From: Deltaproteobacteria bacterium
GTDB lineage: Bacteria; Bdellovibrionota_B; Oligoflexia; Oligoflexales; CAIYRB01
DNA: 64,000 nt
Assembly: GCA_016874735.1 (NCBI GenBank)
Contig: VGTI01000006.1
Span: 1-64,000, forward strand
Reading direction: 5' to 3'
Shown here: positions 46,201 to 54,286 of the stretch, one piece after another
How positions within the stretch are numbered: the first letter of the stretch is position 1
Layout: every line of letters starts with the position of its first letter
The notes under the pieces: model-generated
What the model was told of the DNA's origin: nothing
Databases searched by the model: none
The model's input: only the letters and a program-made list of their open reading frames with translations
Made by a program: the position numbers and the translations under genes

Positions 46201-49137
46201 AAGCTCTTCAGCCGTCGAGGCTACCAAGGTACAAACCCGAGCGACCATTTTCTCTGTCGCCGTCTCTTGTCCTAACCTTTTACTGTAAAGTGCCGCGGCA
46301 GTGCGCGCATGACTTACGGCCACTGGCACTGTTGTCGCTTTAAATGACATGAGCTCATGATAGACAGCTAGCTCCTGGTCCATACCGCGGAGCAGCTTAA
46401 TAATATCGCGTTCGGCCAATTCCGGTGTCAAACCGCGACGCAGCAGCTCTCTGACAAAAAACAGCATTTGCCGTGGCTCGGGCGACTCCTTCAGGGTCCC
46501 GATAGCCTCGCTCAAAACTAGAGTCTGATCGTCAACAAGCGGCAGCATTTGCTCATAAATTTGCGCCATGAGATTAAAGCGTCGGTCATCGCTAAGATCT
46601 AGCAGGGACTGGAGGGCCTCACGCATCCACTGCAGCCTTTGCACCGAAGTTAGTTTACGGATTTCCAGGATACTGCGTAGCAGGCGAGCAATGGCATCAA
46701 CCTGATTTGCCTGCTGATAGGCCAAGAAACGTTTTTTGACAGCAGCCTCTGCATTTGAGTCGAAAGCATAGACGCGCAATGCAAGATTGTCCCTCTGCAT
46801 GTCGCTTAGTTCGGCCGGGATGGCCAGCATTTCGATGATCAAACCTTGCTGCTCGACAGGTTGCAGCTGTTGCAAGCGAAGTTCATAAGCCTGCACCAAA
46901 GATCGGTAATCTCTTTGACTTGCAAAGTACTCGATCAAAAATCTGAATCCTGCAGGGTCGATCCACCCCTCTTGATTGGCAGCCCTAAGATGTCTAATAG
47001 CACCAACAGTATCACCGAGACGATCGCGATAAATTTCAGCCAGCCGACAGAGAAATTCGGCACGCCGCTTACCGGACTGCACTGCCGGCAGCTTGGTCAG
47101 TAATCGCGCGCTGAGATCAGACCAGTCGATATCAATGTCGTTCCAACTAAACAGGAGCTCTAGATCCTGCGTTGCGGTAGCGCTTGCGGCAAGTAGGCGC
47201 AGATAGATATCGAGAGCTTTTTGAGGCGAGCGTACAGGTCCACGGTAGAGAGCTACTAGGTCATCAAAAAGTGGCTTTAGGCGCTCACTGTTTGCAGCTT
47301 GTTCAAATACGGTAAACTGTGCCTCCAGGATCCGCGCTAGTGATGCATGTGCATTATTTCGCCGGTAAATCTGCTCTAACTCCGACAAGGAGTCTAGATC
47401 TGACATGTCATATTTAATAGCCATTTCATAGCGATTTGCAGCTAGGTCTGATCTATGCAGGTGGTGGTTCCATATCCTACCGATGGTAGCCTCAAGATCA
47501 TGCCGCGCCGAAGGAGACAAAGTTAGGTGACGATCTTTGAGCAGACTATCCAGGGCCTGGATGGCTTCCTCAAAGCGCTCGCGCTCAACCAAAATATCGG
47601 CAGTGAGTAGCGCCGCAGGCACCAAGCTGCGATCGAGTTTCAATGCTTTCTGAGCTAGATTAATCGGCTCGTCACCACTAATTTTTTGTGCGCGACGCAA
47701 CTCGGCTAGTCGTAAATTGATACGAGCGAGTTCCAGCCGCCGCCGCTCCGCTTTCGCCAGCCGATGAAGTAGACTAATCTCATTATCAATGGCACCGCTT
47801 TGGCGTGCCAGCGCTATCAACTTCTGTAGAATGCGTGGTAATTCACCACGCTTTTCGAGAATCCGATGATAGCAATCAGCGGCTTTGTCGATATTCTCGG
47901 TAGTCCAAGCGTCACCCAGCAACTCGGGCATCACGGCATCAAACACAGCCAGATGATCCGCACCGCGGACTTCCTTCATGATCTGGCCGCCAATCCGTGA
48001 CAGATGTTCGAGCACTAGCGCGTGAGCACCAGTGGTGAGTGCGCGTTGTACGGCATAGGAGTGAAACAGTTTGTGATCGGGCTCTAACTCTAAGGTGCGG
48101 CTGATGGGCAAAATCTCTGTATGATCACCACAGCCGACGACCCCCAGCATGGCTAACCTTCGCCATAGATACAAGGGATCGACCTCAGTCCGGCCCTGTT
48201 CGACGGCAAGCTCAAGCGCCTGATTGAGCTTGCCTGCGATCATCAATTTATCAACCGCGCGACACTCTTCGATCCGCTCGCGCGCCTCGAGAGCCTCAAT
48301 TGGCACGTAAGTCACATCGGTTTGGCCGAAAGGCGTCTCACGCTCCTCAGCAGCTAAACTCACATAGAGTCCATCATCTCCGCAGCGTACAGACGGACTA
48401 TAGAGTCCTTTAGCATCTGCGCAAGCAGCCTCTAGGTGACGCAATATTGCCGGACTAGTGCCGGCCTCTGCAAGTGCCACTAACGTGGGAGCCAAAAGTG
48501 GAAATCTTAGTTCGTAGATGGTGAAAGGCACGCTGTCTTTTCGACTGATCTCACCCCAAGTCCTTAGTCCCAGAGCCTCAGCTAAAAACCGTAGAGTCAC
48601 TGTCACGAATACAAAGGGTACGAAGCCGAATCCAAATACGTCTGAAACAATGACCTGCCCCTCAATGCCATCGGACAGGATGCGTACCTTGAATCCACCG
48701 ACGCCGCCACCAACCAGTGAAAGTCCACCCACCGGATCCTGAGGCTGATTGGGATCGCGACGCGTCACGCGACTGAATTCAAAAAGACACCAAAAAGACC
48801 CATCTCTATTGAAGACAAAATTACCTGAGGTTCGCGCGCCAAGGTATTTTTTGGTTAGGTTTTCGAAATTTTTAATGACATTGTCTTTATCCAAAAAGAG
48901 CTGAAGTTTATGTACCGCTAAGGAGCCTTTACGCGCTGCAAGCTCACACTCCTTCGTCACCCAAGGACTTGCAACACGATGCGAATGTGCTTTGGTAACA
49001 GGCTTTTCAGCTAACTTTTGTTTGTGTTGCAAAATTTTGGGAGGCAAACGCCAAAGCGTCCACGTCTGCCGCGACTCGGACTCAAATCCAAGCTCCGTCA
49101 GTACCGCTTCGCTTCCTTTTTTGCTCTCCTTACGCAC
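43270..49137 (-). CDS. Giant TPR-rich multidomain protein, unknown function
   Basis: A protein of about 1955 residues, the largest in the window. The N-terminal 330 residues are mixed, including a Gly-rich hydrophobic stretch (about 150-190). Residues about 330-1240 are long helical repeats of TPR type, with many LALxLY-like helices. Residues about 1270-1610 are acidic, Pro/Glu-rich and probably disordered. The last 300 residues are a globular helical domain with no recognised motif. No signal peptide is seen. GTG 49137 (GGGAG eight bases upstream) is chosen over TTG 49161. It faces the chemotaxis/ParA operon convergently. Scaffold or motility roles are plausible but unproven. Confidence 0.6.
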   Translation of the reverse strand: MRKESKKGSEAVLTELGFESESRQTWTLWRLPPKILQHKQKLAEKPVTKAHSHRVASPWVTKECELAARKGSLAVHKLQLFLDKDNVIKNFENLTKKYLGARTSGNFVFNRDGSFWCLFEFSRVTRRDPNQPQDPVGGLSLVGGGVGGFKVRILSDGIEGQVIVSDVFGFGFVPFVFVTVTLRFLAEALGLRTWGEISRKDSVPFTIYELRFPLLAPTLVALAEAGTSPAILRHLEAACADAKGLYSPSVRCGDDGLYVSLAAEERETPFGQTDVTYVPIEALEARERIEECRAVDKLMIAGKLNQALELAVEQGRTEVDPLYLWRRLAMLGVVGCGDHTEILPISRTLELEPDHKLFHSYAVQRALTTGAHALVLEHLSRIGGQIMKEVRGADHLAVFDAVMPELLGDAWTTENIDKAADCYHRILEKRGELPRILQKLIALARQSGAIDNEISLLHRLAKAERRRLELARINLRLAELRRAQKISGDEPINLAQKALKLDRSLVPAALLTADILVERERFEEAIQALDSLLKDRHLTLSPSARHDLEATIGRIWNHHLHRSDLAANRYEMAIKYDMSDLDSLSELEQIYRRNNAHASLARILEAQFTVFEQAANSERLKPLFDDLVALYRGPVRSPQKALDIYLRLLAASATATQDLELLFSWNDIDIDWSDLSARLLTKLPAVQSGKRRAEFLCRLAEIYRDRLGDTVGAIRHLRAANQEGWIDPAGFRFLIEYFASQRDYRSLVQAYELRLQQLQPVEQQGLIIEMLAIPAELSDMQRDNLALRVYAFDSNAEAAVKKRFLAYQQANQVDAIARLLRSILEIRKLTSVQRLQWMREALQSLLDLSDDRRFNLMAQIYEQMLPLVDDQTLVLSEAIGTLKESPEPRQMLFFVRELLRRGLTPELAERDIIKLLRGMDQELAVYHELMSFKATTVPVAVSHARTAAALYSKRLGQETATEKMVARVCTLVASTAEELSELKVLVERTGHWKLLAKALQKQAEFEDDRGAKFTLLDQLGHVFWHKIKDHARARLAFSASARFTDEPHKIHHILAKVAADINDAEREKQHLGEYLSDPASTVDIELLTKNAERLIGIGEDPNTVQKFLQKHVDKAFAKGRWHQASALAGVLIDVGIVSSDLYKVRLKASIIEKNQEQVVDCWWRGLACVANKSKMKSYLTETTVMIERGDLRHVLLECYKAALDHNVGDRIGPTSKQELMLVYAGMLFDSDNLRSRALAIYSEAYAADSNDYRTWMPLYFLLLEMGTATERLSHLREILPKLKIDQRPLKSFPLTIESLQLELRNLEKEVLQPGAGNIRPVTKVVDKPAEIYRPEPQVAKAAVVSELEIAPEVLDLGFQSQEVAAMDVQPEQLAAVAGDFIPAVPYMAPESRQSERGGRPVDLPVPPDLDLILPVDDASSVSEADDAIEAADGLFKIDLEPNNLSPIVDDDAEESEVSNNAADVLSIQSVDFDNGDDLDQDEESPAESTEDIAEPVGFVPVAGAIEIPPVSPSDQSSDFIVEIAAPDGIQDGVFQLNIPKVPTTEASKPVAPPPPFAVNLNDDSMTASLTGTLSQVGESTGIDVSTQFSDVSETSAIDVGEISRTGGQDGYTVGIDQSDDAADWRASVIKGDFNADLTSRLMQQAFASELEKHLAIQCVALVAGNCERLSNWHWRVWRKAEEYGYPLSGKERFPSRLRTPGLNTSLHKLILATAVVFVRAHNDRFSIDYLKRKLNIDDATLEQRRKQLDWAKGRFKEVGLSLYTERLKLNKCTVFDLPGLGAELFFEGGRRSLYVDMKHYSKMPPSHLFHRIITLMWSVQINYFIPLTLDPRKEVMPLIAGIHELLSKQGLSRLKLQLAGAGGIGKYLRDVDLRPIRSLHEKTGMPNEEQVIQLWESMRTHIYRMQLAETLDVVGFFEALLDKDLLTANIHKHSEIYQRSTYARGLIEFVTKLKV

Positions 49138-49246
49138 CCATTCGGCTCCCGTGGACGACAAAATTAATCAAGCATTACGTATGGTTAACGACATAAACAG
49201 AGGGGCCTGGCGCCACCCAGCTTGAAGCTGAGAGCGTCCATGTGAG

Positions 49247-49273
49247 GTATCGGCCATTTACATCTCAGGCTTA
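49247..49273 (-). promoter_or_regulatory. Weak sigma-28-type promoter of the giant gene
   Basis: On the minus strand GCCGATAC (49247-49254) matches 7 of 8 positions of the -10 consensus. Exactly 11 bases further upstream lies TAAGCCTG (49266-49273), which matches 4 of 8. A perfect TAAAGTTT box is seven bases further away than the spacing allows. The leader would be about 100 bases. Confidence 0.3.
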
Positions 49274-49308
49274 AACTTTAGCCGGTAACGCCCCCCCAGG
49301 CGTCAGGC

Positions 49309-49318
49309 TTGCTATAAT
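49309..49318 (+). promoter_or_regulatory. Extended -10 promoter of the 49380 gene
   Basis: TATAAT (49313-49318) preceded by TTGC gives an extended -10 (TGnTATAAT), which does not need a good -35. It is about 60 bases before the ATG at 49380. Confidence 0.5.
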
Positions 49319-49379
49319 CAATTCGCCCCAAGAGCAGTGAATCCGGCAATTGGTAAACTTCAAGATGAGGAATCAACTG

Positions 49380-50606
49380 ATGTCACTAGCGCAAATGCGC
49401 CACAGATTAGCTTTTCTCAACGCACCACGCTTAGAGGCAATTACCGGCTCGGTAGCTGCGGCTATCGACCATGCACTTGCACCGATACTGGGCAATGGCC
49501 TCGTACCCAGGGGTACTCTCAATGCTGCTGCGTTCACGCTGCTTTATGCTGCCATGAGACATCGAAGCTGGCTGAGCTGTCCGCTCTTAACACCGATCTT
49601 GATCGATCACCTTGCAACTCATTTCGGATTTCCTGAGGAACTCGCAGCGGCTTGTGTACGCAGCGCCATCGGCGCGGCTAAACAGAATCTGAATCCTCCA
49701 CAACGCAGTGATCGGGACTTTCTCAAATATATCTGCGTCGCCACAGCACTCTCGCAAAACGAACTGGAGCTTGAAACAGATTTAGGCATAGGGCGCAATT
49801 TATTAGGGCGCATTAAAGAGGCGCTTGGACTTATTTCAGAACAATCGGAAGTCGTCCGCTACTTGGCGGAACTCGACCACGAAATCGCTGATGCCGTAAG
49901 CTCCCTGGCTAGTGAGCTCACCACTTCACCATGGGCGCTGCAGCGCGCGCGCCTCTCTTATCTCCTTTTGGATGCCGCTGGTCCATGGGAGCAGATCATC
50001 AAAGAACACGGCAGCGATTGGATCTTCGACTTGCTCGTCAGGTTCGTCGAAAAACAGACCATGTCCCTACGGGAAATCAGCGCGGCAGTGTCCGAGCTTG
50101 TGCCCGCGGCGTGTGAGACGTCGGAGCCGATTGGGCCGGAAGCGATCTGCCAACTCTTGACGGAGCGGGGCCTGATTGCGGCCGATGGACCGAAGAAGTG
50201 GCGCAATCTGCCACTTGCCAGCCAAATCACGGCTGAGGCCGTTGCTAACGGTATGCCCTCGGCCATACTGAATCGCCAAGGACAGTTAAGTCGCTACGAT
50301 AGTGACCTTCAAGTAGCACTAGTTTCCAGCGCCCATCTTAAGGCCGAAGATCTTTTAACTCTGGTACGGGAAGAGCCTGCCTTGAGCCCTGGAGCCTTGC
50401 GCGCAGCACTTCGCAGAATTAGCCGGGATATTGGCCAGGCCGAGGCCAACCAGTTGCTCCGTGTCTTGGCTGCACGGGAGCTACCGACATTTGCCCTTGC
50501 CGTCATACGCGAAATGATGCTGGACTTGCCTAGCTCTCATGGACAGGAAAGCTACACCATGGCAAACTCCGGCTATGAAAACCGAACACAACAATTGGAC
50601 CACTAA
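49380..50606 (+). CDS. Unassigned soluble protein
   Basis: A 408-residue mainly helical protein without signal peptide or membrane segment. I recognise no family. A part around 205-270 (MSLREISAAVSEL, then ICQLLTERGLI) looks like a winged-helix arrangement, so nucleic-acid contact is possible. ATG 49380 is chosen because GAGGA is eight bases upstream; ATG codons at 49350 and 49365 are alternatives. It overlaps the start of the DUF4301 gene by about 30 bases. Confidence 0.55.
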   Translation: MSLAQMRHRLAFLNAPRLEAITGSVAAAIDHALAPILGNGLVPRGTLNAAAFTLLYAAMRHRSWLSCPLLTPILIDHLATHFGFPEELAAACVRSAIGAAKQNLNPPQRSDRDFLKYICVATALSQNELELETDLGIGRNLLGRIKEALGLISEQSEVVRYLAELDHEIADAVSSLASELTTSPWALQRARLSYLLLDAAGPWEQIIKEHGSDWIFDLLVRFVEKQTMSLREISAAVSELVPAACETSEPIGPEAICQLLTERGLIAADGPKKWRNLPLASQITAEAVANGMPSAILNRQGQLSRYDSDLQVALVSSAHLKAEDLLTLVREEPALSPGALRAALRRISRDIGQAEANQLLRVLAARELPTFALAVIREMMLDLPSSHGQESYTMANSGYENRTQQLDH

Positions 50607-52113
50607 GCTTCGCGCCCTCGGACTTGAGCCTCATGATATCGAGTTTCATGGCAGGCAGCTTCGGCGTGCCATAGCCGGGGACATAAAGCGCACGTTCCCC
50701 ATGCTCGACACCTGTAGGCCCGGAAGCGGCAGTATGCTGCTTCTACCCGAGCTGGCCAAGACACCGGCTGGACAGGGCTATTTAGGTTTCGTTCTGGCCG
50801 CTGGCGCGGCAAGCCGTTACTCGCAACCACTGCATCTTCTCAGCGAAGCTCTCGAGGCCGCAGACCTCACTGCCGTCGAAGCAAGCTTACGCGGTATGGC
50901 TCACGAGGGGGCACTCAGTTGGCCGTTGCCCGAGACCTTAGCAAAGTTAGTGGCTCATCCAGAGATCGCAAGGTCTCTGACCACAGCAGGGTTAACCCAG
51001 CTGAAAGAAGCCATTCAGTTACCCAAAGCGCTGATGCCTTGCGTTAAGGATGGCACCACTTTCCTGACCGTGAAGCACTGGGAGCACGCCGCCCTTGGCA
51101 GCCTCAGTGGCGAGGTTTATGTGGCTCCGGCAGGACGCACGGCGGCTTTTTTGGCAGAAATTGCCTATGCCAAGGAGCAACGCTATGGCTCTCCCGACCT
51201 TAAGTCCATGGTTCTCGAGCAGGGACCGGATTTATCGACCATTCGCTTTCACCGCGATGGTACACCTGTACTCGATCACCAGGGGCAACCCAGTTTAGTG
51301 CCAGCGGGACACGGAGCAATCACCAAGCTTTTTCCGGCCGCGCGTGCACTCAACATAGTTGCCGATTCACTTTTTATTCGTAACATCGATAACATCATGG
51401 GATGCGGCCCCGAGGCGACTTCGGCCACGCTCAAGTTCCTCACGCTGCATAGGCAGCTTCTCACCGCTGTGTGCGGTATTAGGGAAACGTTAGCGTTGGG
51501 ACAGCTCGATCACGCAGCTTACAACGCCAGAGATCTCATGCGGCAACTTTTGCCGGGCGATCATCGACTCCATGAGAATGCGATGACTAGCCCAATTGCC
51601 GCTCTCAAGTTGCTGCAACAGCGCCTCTTCCACAGTGTGGTCAGCGAACATCCCACAACCGCTGAACTGAAGGGCCTCTACGCACGACCAGTCAATCTGA
51701 TGGGTCAGGTGCCTAACACCGGTAACGACGTAGGTGGCACTCCCTGTTTTATCGAAAAAGACCCCGGTCAGCCGCCTATCAAAGTTAGTTTGGAGTTACC
51801 GCATATTTCTCCCGCCGATCGCCAGGCATTTCTGCAAGACGCCGCCGTGGCCACGCATTTCAACCCTGGCTTTTGCGCCGTCGAAATACCAAACGATCCT
51901 GGATATTACACCGAGAGAAATCAGGATTTTTGGATTATGGCAGAAAAGACCTACCGCGGTGAGTCCGTTGTCTATTTTGAGACGGTCATCTACGAGCTCG
52001 TAGGCAATAGTAGTTTTGCCAATATGGCATTTGTCGAGGTGCCACGTTTGGTCTTCAACCCACATAAGGCGCTCACTGACGCCATGAATCAAAGCTTAGC
52101 CAACTGGCTTTGA
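50575..52113 (+). CDS. DUF4301 protein with nucleotidyltransferase-like N-terminal motif
   Basis: A protein of about 512 residues. Two parts fit DUF4301: LGFVLAAGAASRY near 70, which resembles the glycine-rich nucleotide-binding loop of sugar nucleotidyltransferases, and the C-terminal strands GQVPNTGNDVGG, ATHFNPGF and FVEVPRLVFNPHKAL. No biochemical role is established for the family to my knowledge. ATG 50575 is chosen over ATG 50539, but neither has a clear ribosome binding site. It is translated in overlap with the upstream unassigned gene, so the two products may act together. Confidence 0.65.
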   Translation: MKTEHNNWTTKLRALGLEPHDIEFHGRQLRRAIAGDIKRTFPMLDTCRPGSGSMLLLPELAKTPAGQGYLGFVLAAGAASRYSQPLHLLSEALEAADLTAVEASLRGMAHEGALSWPLPETLAKLVAHPEIARSLTTAGLTQLKEAIQLPKALMPCVKDGTTFLTVKHWEHAALGSLSGEVYVAPAGRTAAFLAEIAYAKEQRYGSPDLKSMVLEQGPDLSTIRFHRDGTPVLDHQGQPSLVPAGHGAITKLFPAARALNIVADSLFIRNIDNIMGCGPEATSATLKFLTLHRQLLTAVCGIRETLALGQLDHAAYNARDLMRQLLPGDHRLHENAMTSPIAALKLLQQRLFHSVVSEHPTTAELKGLYARPVNLMGQVPNTGNDVGGTPCFIEKDPGQPPIKVSLELPHISPADRQAFLQDAAVATHFNPGFCAVEIPNDPGYYTERNQDFWIMAEKTYRGESVVYFETVIYELVGNSSFANMAFVEVPRLVFNPHKALTDAMNQSLANWL

Positions 52114-52185
52114 GACCGACTTTAATGGGCGTTAACACGGCATCTTTCGCACGGCGGCAACAGCATGCGCTGCAAAGATTTCCCG

Positions 52186-52215
52186 TTGTTTCCGCGCATG
52201 CATTTTAGCTACAAT
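52186..52215 (+). promoter_or_regulatory. Probable promoter of the 52299 gene
   Basis: TTGTTT (52186-52191) and TACAAT (52210-52215) are separated by 18 bases, a reasonable sigma-70 pair. The transcript would have a leader of about 75 bases before the ATG at 52299. Confidence 0.45.
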
Positions 52216-52298
52216 TAGAGAGTCAGAACTCACCGCGCCAGCCCCCTCTTTTGCACCAACCCATAACAACAATCTAACCCCATAGCCTGGAGGTCTCG

Positions 52299-52565
52299 AT
52301 GCCCACGCAGGTCAGTAAAGAAGCTTTCGCGCAAGCTTTGTACGAGCTCGGTCACAACCCTGAGCAGTACCGTGGACAGCGTCTTGCACTGGCGGGGATG
52401 TGTGAGCTTTATAGCTTAGAGATTGAATCCGTGTTGGAAGCAATCGAACACAGATTGATCGCAGCGCATTACGACTACCTTAATGACACGATCTGGGTTG
52501 ATGCATTAGACGCGGCACATTTTTATTTCTGCGTCAGGCATACGCAAGAACTCTTCATGGACTGA
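52299..52565 (+). CDS. Small unassigned protein
   Basis: An 88-residue acidic, helical, soluble protein preceded by GGAGG at an ideal distance from its ATG. The sequence contains three or four helices and a hydrophobic patch (LDAAHFYFCVRHTQELF) near the C-terminus. I do not recognise a family. It stands alone with its own promoter-like sequence and converges with tlyA 20 bases later. The good ribosome binding site and start make a real gene likely. Confidence 0.6.
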   Translation: MPTQVSKEAFAQALYELGHNPEQYRGQRLALAGMCELYSLEIESVLEAIEHRLIAAHYDYLNDTIWVDALDAAHFYFCVRHTQELFMD

Positions 52566-52584
52566 GTTCTGCGCAGATTGACAA

Positions 52585-53334
52585 TCACGACTTACCGTAA
52601 AAAAAGAGCTCCTGGTTCCCAGCACGTCCTGGGAGTCGACAGTCGATAACCTTGCACTGGCTCAACCCAACAGCGGCAAAAGCCTGACTCACTTGGGTTG
52701 CGGCAAGTTGTCGCAGACTCGGGTCGTTCACGATGCCGCCGTCGGGCACCAGGTCGCGCGCAAGCTCAAATTGCGGTTTAACCAGCAAAAGAAAATGCAC
52801 ACCACCGCCCGGTGCTGCAGCCACTACCGCTGGTGCAAGGCGTGCCAGCGAGTTAAAGCTGACATCAGCGACGACAAATTGAATGGCGGGTTGCTCCGCA
52901 GGAACAAACTGGCGCACATCCGTCTGTTCCAGAACAGTCACCCTCGGGTTCGTGCGCAACTCCCAGGCGAGTTGATTACTACCCACATCCAGCGCAACGA
53001 CGTGCTGGGCTCCGTGCTGCAAACAGCAGTCAGTGAAGCCGCCCGTTGAGGCGCCAATGTCGAGCACTGTCAGCCCCCTGATCACTTCCGTCAATTGAAG
53101 ATCAGCGAGGGCCGCGGCTAGTTTTTCGCCACCGCGACTAACAAAGCGGCTTGCCTCCTTGACCCGTACCGTGGCATCTGCAGCCACAAGGTCTCCAGCT
53201 TTATCGCGCCGCTGATCGTTGACCAGAACTTTACCGGCCATGATCAGGGCTCGGGACGCCTCAATGGTATCGGCTAGGCCTCGTGCGACCAAGGTCAGAT
53301 CTAGTCTGTTTTTTGCACGACGATCGTCCTGCAT
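52585..53334 (-). CDS. tlyA: TlyA-family rRNA 2'-O-methyltransferase (hemolysin A)
   Basis: A 249-residue protein with an N-terminal S4 RNA-binding domain (about 1-65, LDLTLVARGLADTIEASRALI) and an FtsJ-like methyltransferase (motif VLDIGASTGGFTDCCL about 90-105). TlyA methylates ribosomal RNA at ribose 2'-O positions in several bacteria. ATG 53334 follows GGAGGG, though at a rather long spacing; TTG 53352 is in frame. It is divergent from the receiver-PilZ gene. Confidence 0.88.
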   Translation of the reverse strand: MQDDRRAKNRLDLTLVARGLADTIEASRALIMAGKVLVNDQRRDKAGDLVAADATVRVKEASRFVSRGGEKLAAALADLQLTEVIRGLTVLDIGASTGGFTDCCLQHGAQHVVALDVGSNQLAWELRTNPRVTVLEQTDVRQFVPAEQPAIQFVVADVSFNSLARLAPAVVAAAPGGGVHFLLLVKPQFELARDLVPDGGIVNDPSLRQLAATQVSQAFAAVGLSQCKVIDCRLPGRAGNQELFFYGKS

Positions 53335-53409
53335 GCTTGGGTTTCCCTCCAAACAAGGAGAAATAATTAAATAATTCTAGTTTATTAGAAGATTTTTTGC
53401 AATTTGTCC

Positions 53410-53436
53410 TAAATCTATTTCGAGATTTTCCGAAGC
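53410..53436 (+). promoter_or_regulatory. Weak sigma-28-type promoter of the receiver-PilZ gene
   Basis: TAAATCTA (53410-53417), 11 bases, then TCCGAAGC (53429-53436). The distance from TAAA to CCGA is exactly that of the flagellar consensus, but only 5 of 8 positions match in each box. It is 38 bases upstream of the ATG. Confidence 0.3.
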
Positions 53437-53473
53437 ACCTTTGTGTGCAGCATGCACCAGAAGGAGTCGGTAA

Positions 53474-54196
53474 ATGAGCGATGCACAATTCATTCGGATG
53501 ATCCTGATTGACGATAAAGCTGTGACAACCGATTTAGACCGGGCGGGTTACCGTAAGATGGGTGTCTTCGTAAGAGCTGCGGGCAACTACGAAGAAGCCT
53601 GCAAAACTATGGCCAAGGAAAAGATCGACCTCATCGTGATCAATCTCGATTACGCCGCCGTCGATGGGACCACTCTCACGCGTCACTTTAAGGCGCAAGA
53701 GAATTTTGCCGCTGTACCGATAGTTTTGACTAGCGTCAGGACTTCGGCTCGTGTGAAAGCTGCTGCACTCGAAGCGGGCGCAGATCTGTTTGTGGAGCAG
53801 CCTCTGCCGCGGCAGTACTTTATTGAAAAGTTAAAGCAGCTTTTGGAGCAGAAGACCCGAACGACGGAGCGCGTGGAAGGAGCCGGGGACGTCCGCTGCG
53901 CCTTTAACGGCACGGAAATGACCTGTCCGATTAGCGATCTCTCGCAGTCCGGCATGCTCGTCGCCGCCACAGAAGAAATCCCAGAGGGGACCGATATTAT
54001 TGTAGAATTCGATCTTCCGGGCGGCAAAAAGCCGGTCAAGATTAAGGGTCTGGTGGTTCGAAACCTGCGAAACGGCAACCAAATCATGGGGGTAGGCATT
54101 AGATTTGTGCAGTTTACTGGCGACGCCGAAAAGCGCCTGGAAAAGTTCATAGCCAAGACCTCGCAGGGGGACACTAAACTCCAGTATTACCTATGA
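53474..54196 (+). CDS. Degenerate receiver fused to a PilZ (c-di-GMP-binding) domain
   Basis: A 240-residue protein. Residues 8-125 have the receiver fold with an acidic pair at D13-D14, but the phosphoacceptor position is N57 (IDLIVINLDY) and the conserved Lys is Q109 (VEQP), so phosphorylation is unlikely. The PilZ domain starts at RTTER (129-133, RxxxR) and has DLSQSG (155-160, DxSxxG), both intact, so c-di-GMP should bind. It may signal c-di-GMP through the pseudo-receiver. GGAG precedes the ATG. It has a possible sigma-28 promoter upstream and stands before a lipoprotein gene. Confidence 0.88.
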   Translation: MSDAQFIRMILIDDKAVTTDLDRAGYRKMGVFVRAAGNYEEACKTMAKEKIDLIVINLDYAAVDGTTLTRHFKAQENFAAVPIVLTSVRTSARVKAAALEAGADLFVEQPLPRQYFIEKLKQLLEQKTRTTERVEGAGDVRCAFNGTEMTCPISDLSQSGMLVAATEEIPEGTDIIVEFDLPGGKKPVKIKGLVVRNLRNGNQIMGVGIRFVQFTGDAEKRLEKFIAKTSQGDTKLQYYL

Positions 54197-54249
54197 CGCA
54201 ACCAACCGAATTTAATAGATAAAAAATTAAACTCAAGTCTTTTACCAAT

Positions 54250-54280
54250 CTCTCCGAAGCGTCTTCAAGCCTTCGGAGAG
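54250..54280 (+). promoter_or_regulatory. Hairpin sequestering the ribosome binding site of the lipoprotein gene
   Basis: CTCTCCGAAG (54250-54259) and CTTCGGAGAG (54271-54280) form a perfect 10-base stem with an 11-base loop. The right arm contains GGAGAG, the ribosome binding site of the ATG at 54287, so it is paired in the folded RNA. The short T-run that follows (TTTGG) is too weak for a typical terminator, though attenuation of the upstream gene is possible. Confidence 0.6.
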
Positions 54281-54286
54281 TTTGGC

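Noticed and set aside
49266-49285. Perfect TAAAGTTT box on the minus strand as the -35 of the giant gene
   Set aside because: Its distance to GCCGATAC is seven bases too long for sigma-28.
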